64,000 nt of DNA from an uncultured Roseobacter sp. (GTDB lineage Bacteria > Pseudomonadota > Alphaproteobacteria > Rhodobacterales > Rhodobacteraceae): NCBI RefSeq assembly GCF_947499265.1, contig NZ_CANMNK010000010.1, forward strand, positions 62,001 to 126,000. Direction: 5' to 3'. The first letter of the stretch is position 1, and every line of letters starts with the position of its first letter. Below are positions 1 to 7,742 of this stretch, piece after piece. Below the pieces are notes generated by a model. That model made no database searches. It saw only the letters and a program-made list of their open reading frames with translations, and was not told the DNA's origin. The translations under genes were made by a program, and so were the position numbers.

Positions 1-237
1 CAAATTCACGCTGACAAGAGGTTCGCACAAACCGTATCTGAAAAGCTGTCAAAAGCGTTCACGGCCAAGAAGTTCGACCGGCTGGTCATTGTTGCCGGGC
101 CTCGGATGATGGGGTTGATGCGCAGCAGTCTCGATCATCGGGTTCGCGCCAGAGTGATCGGTGAGATTGCCAAGGACCTGTCAGCACTGCCCCTGGATGT
201 CGTCGAAACGCATCTTGGGGAGATCATCGTTGTCTAA
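1..237 (+). CDS. Host attachment protein family, C-terminal fragment
   Basis: The reading frame is open from the first base to a TAA at 235-237 and gives 78 residues. The segment resembles the C-terminus of the host-attachment / baeRF release-factor-like family: a beta strand ending in a VAGPRMMGLMR-type stretch, then a basic helix and a VETHLGEII end typical of the proteins first named for attachment to plant host cells. Their molecular role is unclear; the baeRF fold is related to eRF1 domains. It lies 37 bp upstream of a universal stress gene on the same strand, so the two are probably co-transcribed. The start lies outside the window. The family call rests on a short segment. Confidence 0.6.
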   Translation, partial: QIHADKRFAQTVSEKLSKAFTAKKFDRLVIVAGPRMMGLMRSSLDHRVRARVIGEIAKDLSALPLDVVETHLGEIIVV

Positions 238-274
238 CGCCGCCCCGGCAAATTCCGCGAAAGGAAGTGACTGA

Positions 275-721
275 ATGTTCAGACAAATCATCGTCGGTCT
301 CGACGGTTCGGAGAAAGCCAAAAAGGCGGCGCAAATTGCCTGTGATCTGGCAAAGCACTATGCGGGCAATGTGACATTGATCCACGTGCCGCATGCTGAA
401 TCCGCAGCCTTCATCGTCGGCGAGGTTGCGGGGTATCACGCGGCGGTGTCGCATCCGAATTTTGCAGAGATTGAAAAGGCAGGGCAGCAGATACTGGATG
501 AGGGTTTGAAAATTGCGTCGGATATCGGGTGCAAATCTGTTCAGACACACATGCCACACGGCGACGCAGCAACCGAAATCCTGCTGCACGCGGATGAGAT
601 TGGTGCCGATCTGATCGTCACCGGCAGGCGCGGGTTAAGCGGTATTTCCAGCCTGATCCTTGGCAGTACCACGCAGAAAATCAATCGCCTGGCGAAATGT
701 GCCTGCTTGTCAGTGGCCTGA
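275..721 (+). CDS. Universal stress protein (UspA family)
   Basis: This is a 148-residue single-domain Usp, the usual family length. It opens with FRQIIVGLDGSEKAKKAA, the beta1-alpha1 start of the fold. Near the C-terminus it has the ATP-binding signature G-2x-G-9x-G-S/T (GRRGLSGISSLILGST). Family members are cytoplasmic nucleotide-binding proteins linked to survival during starvation, oxygen limitation or redox stress. A GGAAG ribosome site precedes the ATG. Its place beside cation transporters, PHA genes and FNR boxes fits the usual low-oxygen Usp setting, although no FNR box lies directly upstream. Confidence 0.93.
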   Translation: MFRQIIVGLDGSEKAKKAAQIACDLAKHYAGNVTLIHVPHAESAAFIVGEVAGYHAAVSHPNFAEIEKAGQQILDEGLKIASDIGCKSVQTHMPHGDAATEILLHADEIGADLIVTGRRGLSGISSLILGSTTQKINRLAKCACLSVA

Positions 722-795
722 GATCGGACCCCCGCGCACCGCCACCTAATACCCATTGTTCCTGCCAGTTCACCTTCCGGATTTAGGCACCAAGT

Positions 796-1833
796 ATGCA
801 CATCCCGGCCACCACCCTGACCCAGAGTATTTTCTGTTTTGCCTTTTGCGCCGCCATTGTCTGGTTCTCAGGGGCGCGCCTTGCCTATCTGGTCGATGAT
901 CTGGCGGACCGCTTCAAAATGGCCAAATCGTTGATGGGGTTGTTGGTGCTGTCACTGGCCACGTCTTTGCCGGAGGTGGCGACGACGTTGAGTGCGGCCA
1001 TACAGCAGTCCAGAGATCTGGTGCTGAACAACCTCTTCGGCGGCATCGCACTACAGACCGCCATTCTGGCCATGTCGGATTTCTGGGCGCGCGGGGCCAT
1101 CACCAATTATCCACGCAAAGCCAATCACGCTTTGGAGGCCACCTTATTGGTGTTCTTGCTCTCCGTGGCCCTGATCATCGTCAATCTGGGCGAGACCTTC
1201 GTGCTGTGGGGCGTCGGGTTGGGCAGCTGTCTGATCGCATTGCTTTATGTTGCGGCGATCTGGCTGTTGCGCCGCTATGACGCCAGCAGCGATTGGGTGC
1301 CGGTGGATTTACCGGATCCCGACCCATTGCCCTTTCCAGCGCCTTCCGGTCTGGCGGAGTCCGGGAATGCTTCCTTGATTTGGCAATCCCTCGCCGCTTG
1401 CGCCGCGATTTTGCTGTTTGGCCTACTGATCGTCGTCTTTGCACAGCGCATTGCGGATCAATCGGGGTTGGGCACCGGGTTTGTGGGCGTCACACTTTTG
1501 GCGGCGGCCACCTCATTGCCAGAGCTGACCACCAGCATCACGGCGGTGCGGATCGGGGCCTATACCATGGCGATTTCAAATATCTTCGGCAGCAATCTGA
1601 TCATGCTGGTACTGGTTTTCCCCGCCGACATTCTGTTCCGCGCGGGTCCGATCCTGCAGGGGACACCACCGATGGTCAGTCTGGCGTTGTCCTTCGGCAT
1701 CGCCGTTACCGCGATCTACCTCATTGGACTGATCGTGCGCCGCAAGCCGAAACTGGGGTTCGTCGGCCTTGATTCAATCCTCGTTCTGCTCACATTTCTA
1801 GCCAGTATGGCCGCCTATTATTATGTGCGCTGA
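796..1833 (+). CDS. Sodium/calcium exchanger-family membrane antiporter
   Basis: This 345-residue polytopic protein of the CaCA superfamily has two homologous halves. Each carries an alpha repeat: SLATSLPEVATTLSAA at about residues 50-67, and AATSLPELTTSITAVRIG followed by MAISNIFGSN at about 235-265. The acidic residue in each (S/T)LPE motif coordinates Ca2+ or Na+ in characterised exchangers. About ten hydrophobic segments are visible, with a polar loop near 170-190. It probably exports Ca2+ or another cation across the inner membrane. Its last 13 bp overlap the 3' end of the convergent P-type ATPase gene, which probably moves the same ion. Confidence 0.85.
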   Translation: MHIPATTLTQSIFCFAFCAAIVWFSGARLAYLVDDLADRFKMAKSLMGLLVLSLATSLPEVATTLSAAIQQSRDLVLNNLFGGIALQTAILAMSDFWARGAITNYPRKANHALEATLLVFLLSVALIIVNLGETFVLWGVGLGSCLIALLYVAAIWLLRRYDASSDWVPVDLPDPDPLPFPAPSGLAESGNASLIWQSLAACAAILLFGLLIVVFAQRIADQSGLGTGFVGVTLLAAATSLPELTTSITAVRIGAYTMAISNIFGSNLIMLVLVFPADILFRAGPILQGTPPMVSLALSFGIAVTAIYLIGLIVRRKPKLGFVGLDSILVLLTFLASMAAYYYVR

Positions 1834-4397
1834 CCCCGCGCGAACAATAGTTTCAGCGCTTCGGGGACAACCAGTATCGGCAGGGCAAAAATGGCGATCC
1901 ACTGCCATTCCGCCGCGCCGATGGGGACCGTGCGCAATAGGACCTGCAGGGGTGGCCAGTAGACCGCTACGATCTGCGCGCCAAGGGTCAGTGCCAGGGC
2001 GGCCAAGAGAAATGGATTGCTGAACCAGCCGATGCGCCAACAGCTCAGACGTATGGACCGGAAGGCAAAGACACTGATTTTCTCGAAAACAACCATCGCG
2101 GTGAAGGCCGTGGTGCGGGCCAGTTCCACCCCCTGATCCAGCAGGTGAAAGAATATCCACAAACTGGACAGACCGGTATAAAGCCCAAGCAGGATGATGG
2201 TGGCCACGCCGCTCAAACCAAGGATCGCGGTGTGCTTGTCCCGCGGTGGCTGCTGCATCTGATCGGGTTCGGCTTTCTCAAGACCCAGCGCCACTGCGGT
2301 GACGCCGTCCGTGACCAGGTTCATCCACAGGATTTGCGTTGCAAGAAAGACCAGGGGGCCGCCAATGGCGATGTTGACCACCAGGGCGATGACCTCACCG
2401 GCGTTGGATGACAACAGGTATCGGACGAACTTCTGGACGTTGGAAAACTGTCGCCGACCTTCGCCGATGGCGCGCACGATGGTGGCGAAATTGTCATCCA
2501 GCAGCACAAGATCAGAGGCATCGCGGGCCACGTCGGTGCCCCTGATCCCCATCGAGACACCGATATCGGCTTGCTTGAGGGCAGGGGCATCATTGACCCC
2601 GTCACCGGTCATGGCAACGATCTGCTGTTCGGACTGGAGCGCCGCGACGATCCGCATCTTCTGCTCCGGCTTGGTGCGGGCAAAAAGCACATCGCCGCGC
2701 AAAATGTCGCGCAGGACCTTGTCATCAAGCGCATCCAGTTCCGCACCAGTGAGGTGTTGCGTGACCTTGAGCGACAGCTGATCCGCAATGGCGCTGGCTG
2801 TAATCGGGCTGTCCCCGGTGATCATGGTGATGTGAATTCCCGCCGACTTTGCCGCGGCAATCGCGTCCCGGACTTCCGCGCGGGGCGGGTCGATCAGACC
2901 GACCAGACCCAGGAAGGTCAGGTTGCTTTCGGTCAGTTGCTGATCGGGTGCATCGCGGCGCGCGAGGGCGATGACGCGCAGCCCGCGACTGGCCATATCG
3001 GCATAGGCCTGCGTGATGGCGTCCTGATCCGCTTCTTGCATGGCGCGCGCACCATCGTGAGTGATGATGTCGCTGCAGATTTCCAGTATCTGTTCTGGCG
3101 CGCCTTTGGTCAGCACCGCCGTACCTGTGGGCGATTGGTAGAGCACGCTCATGCGTTTGCGCGCACTGCTGAACGGAATTTCAGCGATCACGCCACGCTC
3201 GTGGGGCAGCGCACACCAGCCCTTATAGGCCAGTGTGATCAGCGCACCCTCGGTGGGCTCCCCAACCATCGTCCAGGTGGTCCCGGTTTGATTGAGACGG
3301 GCGTGGCTGCAGGTGAGCCCGGTCTGCAGGAGCATGCCCAAAACGGGATCGTCCGTCGCGCGCAGCCTTTCGCCCCCTGTTTCGATATGACCCGCGGGAT
3401 CGTAGCCTGTGCCGGTGACATCATAGGTCCGGTCGATGGTCCAGATCTGCGTGGCCGTCATCTTGTTTTCCGTCAAGGTGCCGGTCTTGTCGGTACAGAT
3501 GACCGAGGCCGCGCCCAGCGTTTCCACCGCCTGCAACCGTCGCGCCAGGGCGTTCTGGCGCACCATGGCGGTGGCGCCCAGAGCGAGCGTGATGGTGACA
3601 ACGGCAGGCAGGCCCTCGGGGACCATTGCCACCGACAGCGACAGCCCCGTCATGACCATTTCGACCAGTTCGCGGCCAAGCGCGATGCCAAGCCCGGCCA
3701 CGGCGGCAGCCACCAGAAGAGCGGCAAGGCCCAGCTGGCGCGCCAGATGGCCCAGCTTGTTCTGGAGATTGGTGGTTTTGGTCCCCACCGAGCCCGTCAG
3801 GTGCGCAATGCGCCCGAATTCGGTGCCGGCACCTGTCGTGGTCACACGCGCTTCAGCACGGCCGGCGGTTACGGATGTGCCTGCAAAAACGATGCTAGCC
3901 TCCTCCGCCAGTGACTTTGTCACCGGCATCGATTCACCGGTCAGAATGCTTTCATCGACCGTCAGGTCAGAAATACGGATTAGCGCGGCATCTGCGGCCA
4001 CGCGCGCCCCGGGGGACAGAACAAGGATGTCGCCGGGCACGATCTCTCGTGCCGGGATCAGTTGTTCCTGACCGTCCCGCACGACCATGGCCTGTGGGGA
4101 CAGCAGCTTGCGCAGGGAGGTCAGGGCGGTTTCCGCCTTCCATTCCTGCACAAACCCCAGGATCGCGTTGAGCAGGACAACGAGGCCAATGGTTGCGGCG
4201 TCAATTCTTTCTCCCAAGGCGAGCGCCACTGCCGCCGCGACGATCAAAATGACCACGAGGAAACTGGAAAACTGCCGCAAGAAGACCCGGAAGGGGCCGA
4301 TGCTTGCCGCGGCGGGCAATTCGTTCCATCCGGAGATTTGGCGCGCTGCCAGGACCTGATCCTGGGTCAGCCCGGCTGCTTGGGTGATGTCAGACAA
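1821..4397 (-). CDS. Cation-translocating P-type ATPase (P2A, Ca2+-type)
   Basis: This 858-residue P2-type ATPase has every core motif. An N-terminal cation-ATPase segment is followed by TGES (residues 153-156, actuator domain), PEGLP in M4 (260-264), DKTGTLTEN with the phosphorylated Asp303, a KGAPE nucleotide-binding loop, MITGD, and TGDGVNDAPALKQADIGVSM. A C-terminal membrane bundle contains NLVTDG in M6. The PEGLP and N-x-x-T-D residues are those of Ca2+ pumps, so ATP-driven Ca2+ export is most likely; Na+ or Mn2+ cannot be excluded. An FNR-type box lies 58 bp upstream of the start and could serve this gene, the divergent phasin gene, or both. Confidence 0.9.
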   Translation of the reverse strand: MSDITQAAGLTQDQVLAARQISGWNELPAAASIGPFRVFLRQFSSFLVVILIVAAAVALALGERIDAATIGLVVLLNAILGFVQEWKAETALTSLRKLLSPQAMVVRDGQEQLIPAREIVPGDILVLSPGARVAADAALIRISDLTVDESILTGESMPVTKSLAEEASIVFAGTSVTAGRAEARVTTTGAGTEFGRIAHLTGSVGTKTTNLQNKLGHLARQLGLAALLVAAAVAGLGIALGRELVEMVMTGLSLSVAMVPEGLPAVVTITLALGATAMVRQNALARRLQAVETLGAASVICTDKTGTLTENKMTATQIWTIDRTYDVTGTGYDPAGHIETGGERLRATDDPVLGMLLQTGLTCSHARLNQTGTTWTMVGEPTEGALITLAYKGWCALPHERGVIAEIPFSSARKRMSVLYQSPTGTAVLTKGAPEQILEICSDIITHDGARAMQEADQDAITQAYADMASRGLRVIALARRDAPDQQLTESNLTFLGLVGLIDPPRAEVRDAIAAAKSAGIHITMITGDSPITASAIADQLSLKVTQHLTGAELDALDDKVLRDILRGDVLFARTKPEQKMRIVAALQSEQQIVAMTGDGVNDAPALKQADIGVSMGIRGTDVARDASDLVLLDDNFATIVRAIGEGRRQFSNVQKFVRYLLSSNAGEVIALVVNIAIGGPLVFLATQILWMNLVTDGVTAVALGLEKAEPDQMQQPPRDKHTAILGLSGVATIILLGLYTGLSSLWIFFHLLDQGVELARTTAFTAMVVFEKISVFAFRSIRLSCWRIGWFSNPFLLAALALTLGAQIVAVYWPPLQVLLRTVPIGAAEWQWIAIFALPILVVPEALKLLFARGQRT

Positions 4398-4454
4398 AAC
4401 GAACCTCCAGCAGAAAACACTGGCTCTGGTATCCCGCCCCGGCGCGGTTCGATA

Positions 4455-4468
4455 TTGAGCAATGTCAA
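4455..4468. promoter_or_regulatory. FNR-type box between P-type ATPase and phasin genes
   Basis: TTGAG-CAAT-GTCAA matches the FNR/DNR consensus TTGAT-N4-ATCAA apart from one base in each arm. The centre is about 67 bp from both the phasin ATG and the ATPase ATG. Class-II spacing (centre at -41.5) would put either start of transcription 20-26 bp before its start codon. No protein-binding data are available. Confidence 0.6.
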
Positions 4469-4528
4469 AGAGAGTTGGAGAAATTCAGCCTATACTTGAC
4501 GCATATCCCAGATAGCAAAGGATGAGAC

Positions 4529-4882
4529 ATGGCGAACAAATCCGAGACGCAGACATCGACAAAGGACGCAGCCCCATTTGGCGCGCTGGCGCAGCTTCAG
4601 GAAGCTGGCTTCGGCAATATGGTTGGCATGAGCACTGCCTGGATGGAAGCGATGGGTGAAATGGGTGCGGAAGTAGCTGGCTTTATTGCCGAGCGGATCA
4701 AGGAAGATGTGAAGACACAGCACAAGATGCTGCATTGCAAGAACGTTGGCGAGCTTCAGCACATTCAGGGTGAGTTCATCCAGAAAGCAATCGATCAGTA
4801 TCAGGCCGAAACCGGCAAGCTGGTCGAGATGAGCACAAAGGCCTTTGCGCCCGAGGCCAACGGCGAAAAGAAGAAATCCTAG
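4529..4882 (+). CDS. phaP: Phasin family protein
   Basis: This is a 117-residue, almost wholly helical, amphipathic protein without a signal peptide. The pattern of AWMEAMGEMGAEVAGFIAERIKEDV followed by HIQGEFIQKAIDQY matches phasins (PF09361), which coat polyhydroxyalkanoate granules and control granule size. It ends in a lysine-rich tail. The stop codon overlaps the 3' end of the convergent PHA-synthase-like gene by 4 bp, which strongly supports a PHA role. A good FNR-type box at 4455-4468 suggests induction when oxygen is low. Confidence 0.85.
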   Translation: MANKSETQTSTKDAAPFGALAQLQEAGFGNMVGMSTAWMEAMGEMGAEVAGFIAERIKEDVKTQHKMLHCKNVGELQHIQGEFIQKAIDQYQAETGKLVEMSTKAFAPEANGEKKKS

Positions 4883-6531
4883 CCAAAGACGTAGCGCCCC
4901 GGCGCTGCGTCCAAGGTTTGCACAAGCGACGGGTGGTGGTCTTTCGGATCGCCACTTTTGCTTTTCAACCAGTCGCTCCAATGGGTCCACCAGGAGCCGT
5001 CCTGCGGTGTTTGCCGGTCAAACCAGTCTTGTGCCGTGATGTGGGTATCCCCCTCTGTCTTGTGGCCGCACCGGAAATGCCTGCCGGCATGGCCGGGCTC
5101 TGACAGAATGCCGCCGTTGTGCCCGCCGTTGGTCAACACGAAGGTGACATCCGTATCGGTCAGCAGTGACAGCTTGTAGACCGATGTCCAGGGGGAGACA
5201 TGATCGGTTTCCGTCGCGACGCAGTAGATCGGACAGCGGATATCCGTCAGCGCGACAGAGGATCCATCGACCTGAAACCGCCCCTTTGCGAGGTCGTTTT
5301 TCAAGAACAGGTGCCGCAGGTATTCCGAATGCATCCTGGCAGGCATGCGGGTGGCGTCGGCGTTCCACGCCATCAGCGGGTTGTCCGCCGTGCGTTCGCC
5401 CAAAAGGTAGTGCCGGATGACGCGGCTCCAGATCAGGTCGTTGGAGCGCAAGAGCTGGAACGCCCCCGCCATCTGGTCCGCTTTGAGATAGCCACGCATG
5501 GCCATCATATCCTCCAGGAAGGCGACCTGGCTTTCGTTGACGAAAAGACCAAGCTCGCCGGGATCAGAGAAATCCACCTGTGACGCCAGCAAGTTGACGG
5601 TGCGCAGGGTGGTGTCGCCATCGCGTGCCATCGCCGCGGCCACGATCGACAACAAGCTGCCGCCAAGGCAGTAGCCGACCGCATGAATATGTTCCGCGCC
5701 GAGGGATTTGATCCGGGCCATGGCCGCCCGGACACCAATATCGACATAGTCCTGCATGGAAAGCGCGGCGTCTGTATCATCCGGGTTTTTCCACGACATG
5801 ATGAAGACCTCAAAGCCCTGATCGCGCAAATAGGCCACCAATGACCTTTGGGCGGTCAGGTCCAGAATATAGTATTTCATGATCCAGGCAGGCACGATCA
5901 GGATCGGTTCGGGGTGCACCTGCGCGGTCGTCGGGCGGTACCGGATCAGCTCCATCAATTCGTTGCGCATGATGACATCGCCCGGCGTGGTGGCGAGGTC
6001 TTCGCCGACGCAGAAGGTGCTCGCGCGGCGCGGTGACTTCGATATCAACCGGTTGAAGTCTTCGATCCAATACCGCGCGCCACGGATCAGGTTTTGGCCC
6101 AGCTCCTCACGCGTGCGCTGCTGTACCTGCGGATTTGTGGCCAGAAAGTTTGCCGGCGACCACATGTCGATCCATTGCCGCATTGCGAAATTGACGATCT
6201 GGGCATGTTTGGGATCCACCCCGGGCATGTTGGTTGTGGCCGCGTCGCACCAGTTTTGCGCCGCCATGCTTGCTTGAGCAAAGAGGTTATAGGGATAGGT
6301 AGCCCAGGCGGGATCGGCGAAACGCGGGTCCGTTGCGGGATCAAGGTCAGGAGAATTTGTCAGGCCCAACTTGAGCAATTCTGTCTGTTTGTCGGGGGAG
6401 GCCAGCAGATGCAAAGACCAATCGAGGTAGGCCGTCGCCAGGGCCGCGGGCGAGAGCCCTCCCGTCCATTGACCCAAGGCCGCATGCCACCGCGGATCAA
6501 GGCCGCGCTTTTTGGTTTCTGTTCCGCTCAT
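4879..6531 (-). CDS. phaC: Class I-type poly(R)-hydroxyalkanoate synthase
   Basis: This 550-residue alpha/beta-hydrolase protein has a PhaC N-terminal domain. The lipase-box variant GYCLGG contains the nucleophile Cys288, and the likely triad partners are Asp443 (ETDHVSPW) and His471 (GGHNGG). These are the hallmarks of PHA synthases, which polymerise (R)-3-hydroxyacyl-CoA on cytoplasmic granules. It is slightly shorter than the roughly 590-residue class I enzymes at the N-terminus. Its ATG overlaps the stop of the HlyD gene (ATGA), so it is the last gene of the ABC-FtsX-HlyD operon, an odd partnership for PhaC. It may be a second synthase, expressed under anaerobic or stress conditions, alongside a main phaC elsewhere. 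Confidence 0.88.
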   Translation of the reverse strand: MSGTETKKRGLDPRWHAALGQWTGGLSPAALATAYLDWSLHLLASPDKQTELLKLGLTNSPDLDPATDPRFADPAWATYPYNLFAQASMAAQNWCDAATTNMPGVDPKHAQIVNFAMRQWIDMWSPANFLATNPQVQQRTREELGQNLIRGARYWIEDFNRLISKSPRRASTFCVGEDLATTPGDVIMRNELMELIRYRPTTAQVHPEPILIVPAWIMKYYILDLTAQRSLVAYLRDQGFEVFIMSWKNPDDTDAALSMQDYVDIGVRAAMARIKSLGAEHIHAVGYCLGGSLLSIVAAAMARDGDTTLRTVNLLASQVDFSDPGELGLFVNESQVAFLEDMMAMRGYLKADQMAGAFQLLRSNDLIWSRVIRHYLLGERTADNPLMAWNADATRMPARMHSEYLRHLFLKNDLAKGRFQVDGSSVALTDIRCPIYCVATETDHVSPWTSVYKLSLLTDTDVTFVLTNGGHNGGILSEPGHAGRHFRCGHKTEGDTHITAQDWFDRQTPQDGSWWTHWSDWLKSKSGDPKDHHPSLVQTLDAAPGRYVFG

Positions 6532-7739
6532 AACTTTGATCTTTCAATAAGGCTGACACCGGCGGAAATCGCGTCGCTGGGGTGGGTCACCACACGCTCG
6601 CCCGGTTCCAGACCGGCCTGCACCTCGGTCATCTGCCCATTGCGGCGCCCAAGCGTGACGTTGCGCATTTCGGCAATGCCATCGCGCGCGACAAAGACCG
6701 CCCACGCTGTGCCATCCCGGAACACGGCGCTGAGCGGCACCTGCAAAACCTCCTCTGCGTGCCACTCGACAATCCGGAGGAAAACCGAGAACCCATCGCC
6801 GAGATTGGACCGCTCCTCCTGCGGGCTTGTCAGTGTGAAATAGGCGTCCACGCGCTGTTCCTCGATGCCCAGAGCGGAAACCTTGGTGCGCGCCTTGGGC
6901 TCAATTCTATCAAGTTTGGCCTGCAAGACATTGGGCCCGCCCCAGCGTTCCACATAAGCCAGCGCACCCGGTTCCAGCCGGACGGCATCGTTCGACAGGA
7001 TGTCGGCGACAAGTTCCAGGTCATCCGGATCCCCTATGCTGACCAGCGGCGCACCGATGGTAACCGGGCGTTCGCTCATGGCAGAGACGGAGAGAATGAC
7101 CCCGTCCGCCGGTGACGTCAGCTCAATACAACAGTTTGATCGCGCGCTTGCCGTGGCTTCGGGGTCCAGAAGGCTCGCTCTGGCGCGTCCGATCACCCCT
7201 TCAGCCATGTCGATGCGCGCCTGCGCCGCGTCAACGGTTGCAATTGCGACGGCGAGCCTTTGGCTGTTGTCTTCTAACTGGGTGATTGAGGACACACCGC
7301 GGGCCACGAGTGCCTTGGTGCGGTCAAACTGGGATTGGGCAAATCGTTTGGTCTCCTCCGCCTGTTTCAGATCGGCCTGTGCCACGTGGCGTGAGGCGAG
7401 GGCCTCCTGCAATGCCGCCTCGGCCTGCAGCCGCGAGCGCGTATCCAAGAGCGCAGAGGAGGAGGGTTGAACGACGGCAACAACCGTCTCGCCTGCGCGG
7501 ACGGCATCGCCCACCTCCACCGGAGACCGCAGCGCAGTGCCCGCGATGGGGGAGGCCACCTCGTAAAGATCGCGCACCTCGGTTTCGCCATCCGCATTGA
7601 TGGTGATCTCAAGCGGGCCGCGCGTGACCTCTGCCAGATCGACCGGAACGGGGTCTTCGCGAAAACTGACATAGGCCAGCCCGGCGACAACAGCGACGCC
7701 AAATCCAAGCAGAAGGGTGGTACGTGTAGAATAGGCCAT
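6528..7739 (-). CDS. HlyD-type periplasmic adaptor subunit
   Basis: This 403-residue protein has one N-terminal membrane anchor (about residues 8-25). It is followed by a lipoyl/barrel-sandwich half-motif (GTALRSPVEVGDAVRAGETV), a long alpha-helical hairpin rich in Ala/Gln/Arg (about 110-190), the second lipoyl half (SPADGVILSVSAM), and beta-barrel and membrane-proximal domains. This is the membrane-fusion or adaptor architecture of MacA/HlyD proteins. The ATG lies 3 bp after the permease stop and the 3' end overlaps phaC, so the order ATPase-permease-adaptor-phaC forms one transcription unit. The exported substrate cannot be deduced. Confidence 0.88.
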   Translation of the reverse strand: MAYSTRTTLLLGFGVAVVAGLAYVSFREDPVPVDLAEVTRGPLEITINADGETEVRDLYEVASPIAGTALRSPVEVGDAVRAGETVVAVVQPSSSALLDTRSRLQAEAALQEALASRHVAQADLKQAEETKRFAQSQFDRTKALVARGVSSITQLEDNSQRLAVAIATVDAAQARIDMAEGVIGRARASLLDPEATASARSNCCIELTSPADGVILSVSAMSERPVTIGAPLVSIGDPDDLELVADILSNDAVRLEPGALAYVERWGGPNVLQAKLDRIEPKARTKVSALGIEEQRVDAYFTLTSPQEERSNLGDGFSVFLRIVEWHAEEVLQVPLSAVFRDGTAWAVFVARDGIAEMRNVTLGRRNGQMTEVQAGLEPGERVVTHPSDAISAGVSLIERSKL

Positions 7740-7742
7740 GGT

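Noticed and set aside
2571-3914. Long plus-strand open frame (447 codons)
   Set aside because: It lies wholly antisense to the P-type ATPase gene, has no recognisable domain and has an Arg/His/Gln-rich composition typical of frames opposite GC-rich genes.
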